Origin: Lachnospiraceae bacterium
GTDB taxonomy: Bacteria; Bacillota; Clostridia; Lachnospirales; Lachnospiraceae
NCBI GenBank assembly: GCA_017624835.1
Contig: JAGAMG010000050.1
Coordinates: 1 to 64,000 of the forward strand
DNA: 64,000 nt
Direction: 5' to 3'
In this document: in pieces, positions 15,338-23,944 of the stretch
Numbering within the stretch: the stretch's first letter is position 1
Layout of the letters: each line of letters begins with the position of its first letter
Translations under genes and position numbers: made by a program
The notes under the pieces: model-generated
What the model saw: only the letters and a program-made list of their open reading frames with translations
What the model was told of the DNA's origin: nothing
Database searches by the model: none

Positions 15338-17305
15338 ATGCAGTCGTCAAAAACGGAACGAATCAAGTATTTAGTGGATAAATTAAATGAAGCTGCAGAA
15401 GCTTATTATGCCAAGGATGAAGAAATTATCAGCAATTATGAATATGATAAATTGTATGATGAATTGGAACAATTAGAGCAGGAGACAGGTTTTGTTTTGG
15501 CAAACAGTCCCACTGTAAATGTTGGCTTTGAAGCAGTGGACGAGTTACCCAAGGAAAAACATGAAAGTCCAATGCTTTCTTTAGGCAAAACAAAAAGTCG
15601 TGAAGAACTGCAAAGTTGGTTGCAAGGAAATCCGGCAATTTTAAGTTGGAAGCTGGATGGACTTACCATTGTATTGACTTATATTGAGGGAAAACTTGCA
15701 AAAGCAGTTACCAGAGGCAATGGAGAAATTGGTGAAGTAGTGACCAATAATGCAAGAACCTTTAAAAATCTGCCGGTAACCATTCCTTATAAAGGGGAAT
15801 TGGTGTTGCGTGGAGAAGCTGTTATCAGCTATTCTGATTTTGAAAAGATTAATCAGGAAATTTCAGAGGAAGATGCCAAGTATAAGAATCCCAGAAATTT
15901 ATGCAGTGGTTCTGTGCGCCAATTAAATAATGAGATTACGGCAAAGAGAAATGTGCAGTTTTTTGCATTTTCTTTAGTGAACATGGGGGAGAATGGCAAC
16001 ACGATTTCAATTAACTCCAAAATGGAACAGTTTGCCTTCTTAAAGGAACAAGGCTTTGCCGTTGTGGAGCATGAGTTGGTAACGGAGGATACGATTTTAC
16101 AGGCAATAGAGAACTTTGAGCACAAGATTGAAACCTATGATATTCCATCGGATGGATTGGTATTATCCTATGAGGATATTGCCTATGGGGAGTCATTAGG
16201 GAGAACTGCTAAATTTCCCAGACATTCCATTGCCTTTAAATGGGCGGATGAGCTTAGGGAAACAAAGCTGGTGGAGATTGAATGGAGTGCCAGCCGTACA
16301 GGACTGATTAATCCGGTGGCAATTTTTGAGCCGGTGGAGCTGGAGGGAACTACGGTGAGCCGTGCATCCGTCCATAATATTAGTATTTTGCGCGGATTGA
16401 AATTAGGGCTTGGTGACACTATTACTGTTTATAAAGCCAATATGATTATTCCTCAGATTGCAGAAAATCTTACCCAGAGTGATACAGTGGAGATTCCAAA
16501 GGTTTGTCCCGTATGTGGACAAGCCACTCAGATTCGACAGATAAATGATGTGCAGTCACTTTATTGCTTAAATGAGAAATGCGCGGCTAAGAGGATTAAA
16601 GCGTTTACCTTATTCGTAAGTCGGGATGCCATGAATATAGACGGTTTGTCCGAAGCCACTTTGGAAAAATTCATTGACAGGGGCTTTATTCAGGAATATG
16701 CTGATTTATTTCATTTGGAGGATTATCGGGAGGAGATTACCCAAATGGAAGGCTTCGGCGAAAAATCCTATCAAAACCTGATACAGAGCATTAATAATGC
16801 CAGAAATACAACACTTCCCCGTTTGATTTATGGTTTGGGAATAGCTAATATCGGTGTGGCTAATGCCAAAATGCTTTGCAAGCATTTTGATTATGATTTG
16901 GAACGAATGCAGAAAGCGGATGTGGAAACTCTCAGCGCCATTGAAGGGATTGGAGAGGTGATTGCTAATGCTTATGTAGATTATATGCAGGATAAGGATA
17001 ATTTACAGAAGATAGCCAGACTTGGACAGGAATTACAAATCGAGGTTCCCAAGGTGGATGCGGATAGCCAGACACTTTCCGGTATGAATTTTGTGATTAC
17101 AGGAAGCTTAAATCACTTTGGCAGTCGTAATGAACTGAAGGATTTGATTGAGCAGAAGGGTGGTAAGGTAACCGGAAGTGTTACCGGTAAGACTACCTGC
17201 TTGATTAATAATGATATTGCATCTACTTCCTCTAAAAATAAAAAAGCTAAGGAATTACAGGTTCCCATATTAACAGAAGAGGATTTCTTAAAGCAATATA
17301 TGTAG
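15338..17305 (+). CDS. ligA: NAD+-dependent DNA ligase, divergent
   Basis: The 655-residue protein joins nicks in DNA using NAD+. Domain order is normal: Ia (EAYYAKDEEIISNYEYDKLYDEL), adenylation with active Lys105 in WKLDG, OB fold, zinc finger (CPVCGQ...CLNEKC), helix-hairpin-helix and a C-terminal BRCT domain (about 575-655). Several well-conserved spots differ from housekeeping LigA: the TRGDGxxGEDVT block reads TRGNGEIGEVVT, and the usual RAGDVIP reads KANMIIP. This suggests a second, divergent LigA paralogue, or a fast-evolving one. AAGGTGGGA precedes the start. It follows the pseudouridine synthase by about 30 bases. Confidence 0.93.
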   Translation: MQSSKTERIKYLVDKLNEAAEAYYAKDEEIISNYEYDKLYDELEQLEQETGFVLANSPTVNVGFEAVDELPKEKHESPMLSLGKTKSREELQSWLQGNPAILSWKLDGLTIVLTYIEGKLAKAVTRGNGEIGEVVTNNARTFKNLPVTIPYKGELVLRGEAVISYSDFEKINQEISEEDAKYKNPRNLCSGSVRQLNNEITAKRNVQFFAFSLVNMGENGNTISINSKMEQFAFLKEQGFAVVEHELVTEDTILQAIENFEHKIETYDIPSDGLVLSYEDIAYGESLGRTAKFPRHSIAFKWADELRETKLVEIEWSASRTGLINPVAIFEPVELEGTTVSRASVHNISILRGLKLGLGDTITVYKANMIIPQIAENLTQSDTVEIPKVCPVCGQATQIRQINDVQSLYCLNEKCAAKRIKAFTLFVSRDAMNIDGLSEATLEKFIDRGFIQEYADLFHLEDYREEITQMEGFGEKSYQNLIQSINNARNTTLPRLIYGLGIANIGVANAKMLCKHFDYDLERMQKADVETLSAIEGIGEVIANAYVDYMQDKDNLQKIARLGQELQIEVPKVDADSQTLSGMNFVITGSLNHFGSRNELKDLIEQKGGKVTGSVTGKTTCLINNDIASTSSKNKKAKELQVPILTEEDFLKQYM

Positions 17306-17377
17306 GAATCATTAGGGAAGAGCGTAGGCTAATTATAATGAAACAGACAATGAGACAGAAAGTATGAGGAGATACCA

Positions 17378-18286
17378 ATGCCAATTAAAACACAGAGCGA
17401 TTTGCCGGCAAAAGAGATATTAGAAAATGAAAATATATTTGTAATGGATGAATTTCGTGCCATTCATCAGGATATTCGTCCGTTGCAGGTATTGATATTA
17501 AATAATATGCCCATTAAGCAGGATACGGAGTTGCAGCTTTTACGTGCTTTGTCTAATACGCCTTTGCAGGTAGATGTTACTTTTATGAATGTAAAAAGTC
17601 ATGTATCTCAGAATACTCCTGCCAGTCATCTGAATAAATTTTATACTACATTGGATGAAATCAGAGATAGAAAGTTTGATGGAATGATTATTACCGGAGC
17701 GCCGGTGGAGGATATTACCTTTGAAGAGGTGGATTATTGGGAGGAAACCTGTGAGATTATGGATTGGGCGGAAACACACGTAACCTCCACTCTGCATATC
17801 TGTTGGGCAGCTCAGGCAGGCTTTTATCATTATTATGGAATCAATAAAGCTCAGCTTCCCGGGAAGCTTTTTGGAGTTTATGAGCATAAGGTTTCCAATC
17901 GAAAGGTTCCTTTGGTGCGAGGGTTTGATGATATCTTTTTAGCACCTCACAGTCGTCATACGGAGACTCCGGCGGCTGCAATCCATGCCTGCAAGGAACT
18001 GACTGTGCTGGCAGAATCCGAAACTGCAGGAGTCTTTCTGGCAATTGCAGAGAACGGAAAGAAAATCTTTGTAAACGGTCATCCGGAATATGATCGTTAT
18101 ACTCTGAATAATGAATATATCAGAGATTTGAATAAGGGATTGCCCATACAGGTTCCCTATAATTATTATCCTGATGATAATCCTCAGGAAAAGCCTCTTT
18201 TGCAGTGGCGTTCCCACAGTAATAATTTGTATAGTAATTGGTTAAATTATTACGTATATCAGGTGACACCGTATGAGTTGCAGTAG
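17378..18286 (+). CDS. metAA: Homoserine O-acetyltransferase (MetA type)
   Basis: The 302-residue protein acylates homoserine in methionine synthesis. Cys142 in HICWAAQAG is the catalytic nucleophile, and NGHPEYD near 235 supplies the His and Glu. Residue 111 is Glu in GAPVE; in this family Glu111 selects acetyl-CoA and Gly111 selects succinyl-CoA (established for Bacillus cereus and E. coli MetA). It should therefore be the acetyltransferase rather than MetA proper. AGGAG lies close upstream. No T-box or SAM riboswitch is visible in the 72 bases before it. Confidence 0.95.
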   Translation: MPIKTQSDLPAKEILENENIFVMDEFRAIHQDIRPLQVLILNNMPIKQDTELQLLRALSNTPLQVDVTFMNVKSHVSQNTPASHLNKFYTTLDEIRDRKFDGMIITGAPVEDITFEEVDYWEETCEIMDWAETHVTSTLHICWAAQAGFYHYYGINKAQLPGKLFGVYEHKVSNRKVPLVRGFDDIFLAPHSRHTETPAAAIHACKELTVLAESETAGVFLAIAENGKKIFVNGHPEYDRYTLNNEYIRDLNKGLPIQVPYNYYPDDNPQEKPLLQWRSHSNNLYSNWLNYYVYQVTPYELQ

Positions 18287-18324
18287 AGGTAAACTTGTAT
18301 GTTTTTGCATAATAATATAATCAC

Positions 18325-18373
18325 TTGACGTACAGAAAATGGTACGTTATAATTGATGTACAGAAAACTGTAC
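18325..18373 (+). promoter_or_regulatory. yefM-yoeB promoter with two palindromic operators
   Basis: -35 TTGACG (18325-18330), 17-bp spacer, -10 TATAAT (18348-18353). ACGTAC (18328-18333) and GTACGT (18342-18347) form one palindrome between the boxes; GTACAG-AAAA-CTGTAC (18358-18373) forms a second just downstream. The GTAC/TGTACA motifs match known YefM-type operators. AAGGAGGTG precedes the ATG at 18396. Confidence 0.8.
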
Positions 18374-18395
18374 GTTGTAATAAGGAGGTGTATTT

Positions 18396-18662
18396 ATGTT
18401 AGCTGTAAATTATACAAATCTTCGTGATAATATGAAAGCCTATATGGATAGGGTTACAGATGATTATGAAACTATGATTGTGACACGCAAAGACAATAAA
18501 AATGTGGTTATGTTATCTGAGGAATCCTATAATAATTTGATGGAAAACGTTTATGTCATGGGTAATAAAGCAAATTATGATTGGTTAATGGAATCCAAGG
18601 CACAGTTAGAGAAAGGAAATATTTCGGTGCAGAATCTTGTTGAGGTAAATACGGATGAATAA
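18396..18662 (+). CDS. yefM: YefM-type antitoxin
   Basis: The 88-residue protein opens with LAVNYTNLRDNMKAYMDRVTDDYETMIVTRKDNKNVVMLSEESYNNLMENVYV, the classic YefM/Phd N-terminal dimer and DNA-binding region, and ends in a short acidic tail that contacts the toxin. The toxin gene overlaps its last 8 bases, so the two are translated together. Two GTAC-type operators overlap the promoter, indicating autorepression. It is distinct in sequence from the Phd-like antitoxin at 1394. Confidence 0.92.
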   Translation: MLAVNYTNLRDNMKAYMDRVTDDYETMIVTRKDNKNVVMLSEESYNNLMENVYVMGNKANYDWLMESKAQLEKGNISVQNLVEVNTDE

Positions 18663-18918
18663 AGTATTTACGGATAATGGATGGAAGGACTATGTTTATT
18701 GGCAGACTGAGGATAGAAAGACATTGAAAAAAATAAACAGTCTGATTGAAGACATATGCAGAAATGGCAATGAAGGTATCGGAAAGCCTGAACCATTAAC
18801 AGGTAATTTAGCAGGATTTTGGAGTAGACGTATTAATGACAAGGATAGGCTGATTTATAAGATCGATGAAAATAATGTGTATATATTAGCTTGTAGATAC
18901 CATTATTGTGACACATAA
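18655..18918 (+). CDS. yoeB: YoeB-type ribosome-dependent mRNA interferase
   Basis: The 87-residue protein matches the YoeB/Txe family: NGWKDYVYWQTEDRKTLKKINSLIEDI, GIGKPEPLTGNLAGFWSRRINDKDRLIYKI, and the C-terminal ACRYHYCD. The catalytic Glu, Arg and C-terminal His-Tyr positions of YoeB are represented by GKPEPL, SRRI and RYHY. It is expected to cut mRNA on the ribosome when the antitoxin is lost. It starts 8 bases before the yefM stop. Confidence 0.93.
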   Translation: MNKVFTDNGWKDYVYWQTEDRKTLKKINSLIEDICRNGNEGIGKPEPLTGNLAGFWSRRINDKDRLIYKIDENNVYILACRYHYCDT

Positions 18919-18933
18919 AGGAGTGAGGAGTAG

Positions 18934-20235
18934 ATGGAAACCATTCAGTACCTGGGACAGGAAATATATGATCTTGCAGATAAAATTTTTCCTATATGTA
19001 GAAGCATTACAGGAGAGGGTGTCAGAAAAACATTAAAAATTATTTCTGATTATATTGAACAGGATGGAATCAAATTGGATATCCATGAAGTGCCCACCGG
19101 TACTCAGGTATTTGATTGGACAGTTCCCAAGGAATGGGCTATTCGTTCTGCATACATAGAAGATAAACAGGGAAAGAAAATTATTGACATGAAGGACAAC
19201 AACCTCCATGTCATGGGGTATTCCATGCCCATTGATAAGTGGGTTACGTTAGAGGAATTGAAGCAGGTGGTTTATACTCAGCCTGACCAGCCGGAGGTAA
19301 TTCCCTATGTTACGTCATATTATAAGGAAAGATATGGTTTTTGCATGAGCAAGAAGCAATTGGATGCTTTGGAGGATGGAGAGTATCACATTTATGTTGA
19401 CAGTGAGCTTTCCCCCGGCAGCCTTACCTATGCGGAACTTGTGATACCGGGAGAGACGGAGGAGGAATTACTGCTTACAAGCTATACCTGTCATCCCTCC
19501 ATGGCAAATAACGAGTGCTCCGGTCCGGTGGTGCTGGCAGCTTTGATGCGTTATGTAAATTCCCTGAAAAACAGAAAATATACCTATCGCTTTGTGTTGA
19601 ATCCGGAAACCATAGGTGCGATTACTTATCTCAGTTGTAATGTTGAACATTTGAAGGAAAAGCTGGTAGCGGGAATCGTCCTATCCTGTGTGGGAGATGA
19701 CAGGGATTATTCCATTATTCATTCCAGATATGCGGATACCATTGCGGACAAATCTTTAACAACCATACTGAATACGAAGCAGACTCATTCTGAGTATTCC
19801 TTTCTGAAGCGTGGCTCTGATGAGCGTCAATACAATGCTCCTGGGATTGAGTTACCCGTTGTGGGCTTTTGCCGCTCCAAGTATGGTGTTTATCCGGAGT
19901 ATCATACATCCGCAGATAATATGGAATTGATTTCACCTTCCGGGCTTCAGGGAGCCTATGAGACTATGGTGCAGTGGATTAATTGCATGGAACACAATGG
20001 AAAATATAGAATGACAGTTCTTGGAGAACCTCAGCTTGGGAAACGTGGTCTGTATCCTACAATCAGTCAGAAGGGAAGCTATAATGCAGTTGCCGCAATG
20101 ACTAATTTTATTGCCTATGCGGATGGAAGAAACGACCTTTTTGATATTGCTCAGATAATTGGTGTTGCGCCCTATGATTTGATTGAAATAAAAGAAAAAC
20201 TGAAAGATAATAAGCTTATAAGCTGGGAGGAATGA
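18934..20235 (+). CDS. DUF4910 aminopeptidase-like protein
   Basis: The 433-residue protein has the DUF4910 layout: an N-terminal lid (IFPICRSITGEGVRKTL), a zinc-peptidase-like core (LLTSYTCHPSMANNECSGPVVLAALMRY near 190, with the H and N/E positions of M28-like enzymes) and a C-terminal winged-helix (about 355-430). PEYHTSADN near 320 supplies a further metal ligand. Family members occur in polysaccharide and natural product loci, and their reaction is often undefined. It is the first gene of a five-gene operon with an AAC(3)-like enzyme, adenylation enzyme, formyltransferase and carrier protein. A role in releasing or trimming an acyl-amino group is inference. Confidence 0.8.
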   Translation: METIQYLGQEIYDLADKIFPICRSITGEGVRKTLKIISDYIEQDGIKLDIHEVPTGTQVFDWTVPKEWAIRSAYIEDKQGKKIIDMKDNNLHVMGYSMPIDKWVTLEELKQVVYTQPDQPEVIPYVTSYYKERYGFCMSKKQLDALEDGEYHIYVDSELSPGSLTYAELVIPGETEEELLLTSYTCHPSMANNECSGPVVLAALMRYVNSLKNRKYTYRFVLNPETIGAITYLSCNVEHLKEKLVAGIVLSCVGDDRDYSIIHSRYADTIADKSLTTILNTKQTHSEYSFLKRGSDERQYNAPGIELPVVGFCRSKYGVYPEYHTSADNMELISPSGLQGAYETMVQWINCMEHNGKYRMTVLGEPQLGKRGLYPTISQKGSYNAVAAMTNFIAYADGRNDLFDIAQIIGVAPYDLIEIKEKLKDNKLISWEE

Positions 20236-20238
20236 GCT

Positions 20239-21075
20239 TTGGATGGAATAGAATTTGATTATAAAGGCTATGTAGAGCTTGCCAATCTGCAAAGTGGGGA
20301 TGTGATTGATGTGGCATCTGATTTGATGAGTATTATGTCCTATTGCAGAAAGCGAAAGCTGGACTTTGATGCAAATAAGTTAATTGATGCTTTAAAGGAA
20401 GCTGTGGGCAAGGACGGAACTGTACTGATACGCGCTTTCTCATGGGATTTTTGTAAAGGTATAGAATTTGATGTAAAAACTTCTCCCAGCAGAGTGGGTT
20501 CCTTAGGAACCATTGCTTTGGGAAGAAGGGATTTTAAGAGAACGGCACATCCCTTATATTCCTGGGTTGTAAGTGGAAAATATGAGCAGGAATTGTTAGA
20601 GTACAATAATATAAACGGGTTGGATGAAAAAAGTATTTTTTCTTTTCTGTATGAAAAATCCGCAAAGCAGGTAAATCTTGGAAATATGGCAAATTCTTCA
20701 TTGACGATTTTGCATTATAGTGAAATAATGGCTAAAGTGCCTTATCGAAAAGAGAAATTCTTTGAGGCTGATTATATTACCTTGGATGGAAAAAGAGAAA
20801 AAAGAAAGTATTCCATGCATGTACGTCCCTTTAATGTTGCAGTAAGTGCAGCACCTCTGGATAGTGAAGAAACTCAGAATGTGTTATGTGAATCCGGTTT
20901 AAAAGCGATATCCATGTTTGATGACAAATTGAAACTTGTTACATACGATTTAAGAGCCACTTCGGATTTTATGATAAGAGATTTAACGGAAAATGAAGGA
21001 AAACTATTTGTAGCAATCAATGGTAAAAATGGTTTTTATACAGACGGGGTAGACTATAGCACCGCTGTTTTCTAA
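20239..21075 (+). CDS. AAC(3)-family N-acyltransferase
   Basis: The 278-residue protein belongs to the aminoglycoside 3-N-acetyltransferase (AAC(3)/YokD) fold: GTVLIRAFSWDF, a segment ending PSRVGSLGTIALGRRDFKRTAHPLYSWVVSGK with the conserved HPLxS, and NLGNMANSSLTILHYSE. The start is a TTG at 20239, 3 bases after the previous stop; GGGAGG lies about 8 bases upstream and no ATG fits this frame. Sequence family does not mean antibiotic resistance: in surface-polysaccharide clusters such enzymes acylate amino sugars. Sitting beside an adenylation enzyme and carrier protein, it could transfer an acyl group from the carrier; this is inference. Confidence 0.8.
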   Translation: MDGIEFDYKGYVELANLQSGDVIDVASDLMSIMSYCRKRKLDFDANKLIDALKEAVGKDGTVLIRAFSWDFCKGIEFDVKTSPSRVGSLGTIALGRRDFKRTAHPLYSWVVSGKYEQELLEYNNINGLDEKSIFSFLYEKSAKQVNLGNMANSSLTILHYSEIMAKVPYRKEKFFEADYITLDGKREKRKYSMHVRPFNVAVSAAPLDSEETQNVLCESGLKAISMFDDKLKLVTYDLRATSDFMIRDLTENEGKLFVAINGKNGFYTDGVDYSTAVF

Positions 21076-21100
21076 AAGAATACACAGGAGATTATTTAAT

Positions 21101-22621
21101 ATGAAAAACTCTGTTTTAGCTTGGTTGGAACATACAGCAAAGGCAATGCCGGATAAGGTTGCCATATGTGATGAAAGAGGAAGCATTACCTATGGTGAAT
21201 ATAGGAATAAAAGTCTTGCAATAGCACGGCAAATTATTTCTGTAAAACGGGAAATGGGAATGGAATTAAAATCTCCCGTTGTAGTTTATTTGGAAAAAGG
21301 ATTAGAGGTTTTGGTTTCCTTTATGGGAGTTGCCTATTCGGGAGGCTTTTATTCACCAATCGATGTGGATATGCCCGAATCACGAATTGATAAAATTTTG
21401 GAGATTTTACAGCCCTCTGTTGTAATTACCACAAAGGAATTGAAGTCCCGTTTTGAGGAGCTAAGCTTTCAGGGAAATTACCTTATATACGAAGAGATAG
21501 AAAGTGAAACTTGTGATGAAGCAGTTGTATCTCCCGTAACGGAAGGGATTATTGACACGGATTTGCTTTATGTATTATTTACATCGGGCTCCACGGGGGT
21601 TCCCAAGGGAGTTTCCATTAATCACAGGTCCGTGATTGATTATATTGATTGGGTGACGGAAACCTTTGAAATAAGCAGTGAAGACAAGTTTGGTAATCAG
21701 GCGCCGTTTTATTTTGATAATTCCATTCTGGATATTTATTCCTGTATGAAGACAGGAGCAACCTTGTATATCATCCCTAAAAAGCTGTTTTTCCAGGCAG
21801 TATTGCTGTTAAACTATATTAAGGACAATGGGATTAATACCATTTTTTGGGTGCCCTCTGCGTTAATTGTGGTTTCTAAATTAAAGGCATTTCGTAATGT
21901 GGATTTGACCGGAACCTTGAAGCGAGTTCTGTTTTGTGGGGAGGTTATGCCCAACAAGCAGTTAAATATATGGAGAAAGTACCTGCCGGATGTAGTGTAT
22001 GCAAATCTATATGGTCCCACAGAAATAACGGATGCCTGCACTTACTATATTGTGGATCGTGAGTTTTCTGACGAGGAACCATTACCCATTGGAATTCCTA
22101 TGAAAAATACAGAAATTCTTGTACTGAATGAGAAGGATGAATTGGTAAAAGAGGATGAAGTGGGTGAGCTTTGTGTACGAGGAACCTCACTTTCCATGGG
22201 GTATTACAATAACCCGGAGAAAACCAGAGAGGCATTTGTTCAGAATCCTTTAAATAAAGCGGTTCCTGAAATTATTTATCGAACCGGAGACCTTGTAAAG
22301 TATAATGAGTTTGGAGAAATCATTTATTTGTCGAGAAAGGATTTCCAAATCAAGCATCTGGGACATCGAATTGAACTTGGAGAAATAGAAACAGCAGTAT
22401 CGTCCTTGGAGGAAGTTACATTATGCTGCTGTCTGTATAATGAAAAAAGACAGGAAATAGTGTTGTTCCTTGATTCCGATTTATCCAGAGAGTTTATTCG
22501 GGAGCGGATAAGTGAGTTGGTTCCTGACTATATGATTCCCGGAAAAGTCAAATATTTAGCAGATATGCCGATTAATGCAAATGGAAAAATTGACAGGGTA
22601 AAACTGAAGGAGATGCTTTGA
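21101..22621 (+). CDS. Stand-alone amino acid adenylation enzyme
   Basis: The 506-residue protein is an NRPS/DltA-type adenylation enzyme. Core motifs in order: LFTSGSTGVPKGV (A3, near 165), YFDNSILDIY (A4), YGPTEITDACTYY (A5), YRTGDLVKYNEFGEI (A7), FQIKHLGHRIELGEIE (A8) and NGKIDR with the catalytic Lys (A10). The A4 and A5 context is nearest to DltA-like enzymes, but the substrate cannot be read from this alone. It should activate an amino acid with ATP and load it on the carrier at 23510. Its stop overlaps the formyltransferase start by one base (TGATG), indicating tight coupling. Confidence 0.88.
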   Translation: MKNSVLAWLEHTAKAMPDKVAICDERGSITYGEYRNKSLAIARQIISVKREMGMELKSPVVVYLEKGLEVLVSFMGVAYSGGFYSPIDVDMPESRIDKILEILQPSVVITTKELKSRFEELSFQGNYLIYEEIESETCDEAVVSPVTEGIIDTDLLYVLFTSGSTGVPKGVSINHRSVIDYIDWVTETFEISSEDKFGNQAPFYFDNSILDIYSCMKTGATLYIIPKKLFFQAVLLLNYIKDNGINTIFWVPSALIVVSKLKAFRNVDLTGTLKRVLFCGEVMPNKQLNIWRKYLPDVVYANLYGPTEITDACTYYIVDREFSDEEPLPIGIPMKNTEILVLNEKDELVKEDEVGELCVRGTSLSMGYYNNPEKTREAFVQNPLNKAVPEIIYRTGDLVKYNEFGEIIYLSRKDFQIKHLGHRIELGEIETAVSSLEEVTLCCCLYNEKRQEIVLFLDSDLSREFIRERISELVPDYMIPGKVKYLADMPINANGKIDRVKLKEML

Positions 22622-23487
22622 TGAAAAGTACTTTGTTCCAAAAGGTAATTGTGATTGGCTATGGAATTGTTACAGGGGATGTCTTAGAGCTTGTGCATGA
22701 AAAGTCATCAGAATATGGATATTGTGTGGAATATATTGAGCATGAAATCCATGAGTTTAATCAGGCAAAGAAATATGCCCAAAAGAATGACATTGTTTGC
22801 AGAACCATACCGGAAAAAGAAGAATTGACAGAGTATTTTGAAGACGGTACAGATTTAAAGACCCTGATAATCAGTGCCAGCAATAATTATTTGTTCCCAT
22901 CCCGATTAGTAGGAAATGAGAATATTACAATTGTGAATTTTCACAATGCATTATTACCGGATTATCCGGGAAGGAATGCTCCCAGCTGGGTAATATATGA
23001 TAATTGTAAATCCACAGGAATCACCTGGCATTATGTGTCAACGGGGATTGATGATGGTGACATTATCATTCAGAAGGAATGTGAAATAGGCGAGGATGAG
23101 CGTGCCTATGAGCTGGTGGCAAAGCTTATGGGGCTTGCATCAGAAGCCTTTGCGGAAGTGTACTGTCAGGTTTTGGAAGGTAAAGCATTTACAAGAAAAC
23201 AAGGAATATCAGAGGCAAGACGAATTTACAAATCCTATGAAATTCCCGGTGAAGGAAGCTTTGAACTGAGTGATACCCCTTGGGATATCTATAAGCTTTT
23301 ACGTTCCATGGATTATGGAAAAAATGATATTTTCCCACAGGCAGTTACTACATACAACAATGAAAAAATAAAGATAAAGAGATATAAGCTCATTAAAAAA
23401 GAAGAGGAGCGGGCAAGCAGTAATGCAATTACCATTCCCTATGATGAGGAAAGAAATCTCTTTATGAAATATGAGACAGTAATATAG
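22621..23487 (+). CDS. Formyltransferase-family protein (10-formyl-THF dependent)
   Basis: The 288-residue protein has the Fmt-type fold. The catalytic triad is recognisable: Asn and His in VNFHNALLPDYPGRNAPSW near 105, and Asp in STGIDDGDIII near 145. The Rossmann start VIVIGYGIVTG is normal. The family includes methionyl-tRNA formyltransferase, sugar N-formyltransferases and the formylation domain of gramicidin synthetase LgrA. It is unlikely to be the housekeeping Fmt because of its operon. The best inference is formylation of an amino group on the carrier-bound substrate, or of an amino sugar. Confidence 0.85.
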   Translation: MKSTLFQKVIVIGYGIVTGDVLELVHEKSSEYGYCVEYIEHEIHEFNQAKKYAQKNDIVCRTIPEKEELTEYFEDGTDLKTLIISASNNYLFPSRLVGNENITIVNFHNALLPDYPGRNAPSWVIYDNCKSTGITWHYVSTGIDDGDIIIQKECEIGEDERAYELVAKLMGLASEAFAEVYCQVLEGKAFTRKQGISEARRIYKSYEIPGEGSFELSDTPWDIYKLLRSMDYGKNDIFPQAVTTYNNEKIKIKRYKLIKKEEERASSNAITIPYDEERNLFMKYETVI

Positions 23488-23509
23488 TTAAAAAGGAGAA
23501 GAAACGAAG

Positions 23510-23737
23510 ATGGAAGAGAAAATTATTGAAATTTTGGCGGAAATTAATGAGGATATTCCTTCCTATGAAGGAGGCAATTTATTTGATGCGGGTCTTTTGG
23601 ATTCCTTAAAGGCAGTGGATTTGGTTGCGGAGTTAGAGGATGCCTTTGATGTTGATATCGATGCTGAGTATGTGACTGAGGAAAATTTTAGAACAAAAGA
23701 GGCTATTATTGCTATGATGAAGAGCATACTTGAGTAG
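23510..23737 (+). CDS. Acyl/peptidyl carrier protein
   Basis: The 75-residue protein is a four-helix carrier. Ser32 in LLDSLKAVDLV is the phosphopantetheine attachment site (normal DSL motif). The sequence is acidic and typical of DltC-like or PCP-type carriers. It is the last gene of the operon that starts at 18934 and is the expected acceptor for the adenylation enzyme at 21101. AAGGAG precedes the ATG. The IS element begins about 60 bases after its stop, so later genes of the cluster might have been lost. Confidence 0.88.
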   Translation: MEEKIIEILAEINEDIPSYEGGNLFDAGLLDSLKAVDLVAELEDAFDVDIDAEYVTEENFRTKEAIIAMMKSILE

Positions 23738-23859
23738 GTTAATAATTTGGGGCATTGCAAGTGGGAGTGCTTTCAATTGCATTAGTAAATACAAACAGGG
23801 GAGTGTCGCAAAATAACTAAATTCTAGTTATGGAGCGACGCTCCTTCCTTTTCTGAAAT

Positions 23860-23906
23860 AAAAATCAGGGAGACCTTCCTCTTTTGAAGTTCCTCCCTGA
23901 TTTTTT
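23860..23906. terminator. Bidirectional terminator in the IS end
   Basis: AAAAATCAGGGAG (23860-23872) pairs with CTCCCTGATTTTT (23893-23905); the A- and T-runs on its two sides allow termination on both strands. It would stop the transposase message (minus strand) and read-through from the carrier protein operon. Confidence 0.75.
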
Positions 23907-23944
23907 GCGTACTTTAATAAAGGTCTCTATTTTTCATGTCATTT

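Noticed and set aside
20239-21075. Aminoglycoside resistance gene
   Set aside because: AAC(3)-fold enzymes in biosynthetic operons usually acylate other amines; the neighbours are biosynthetic.
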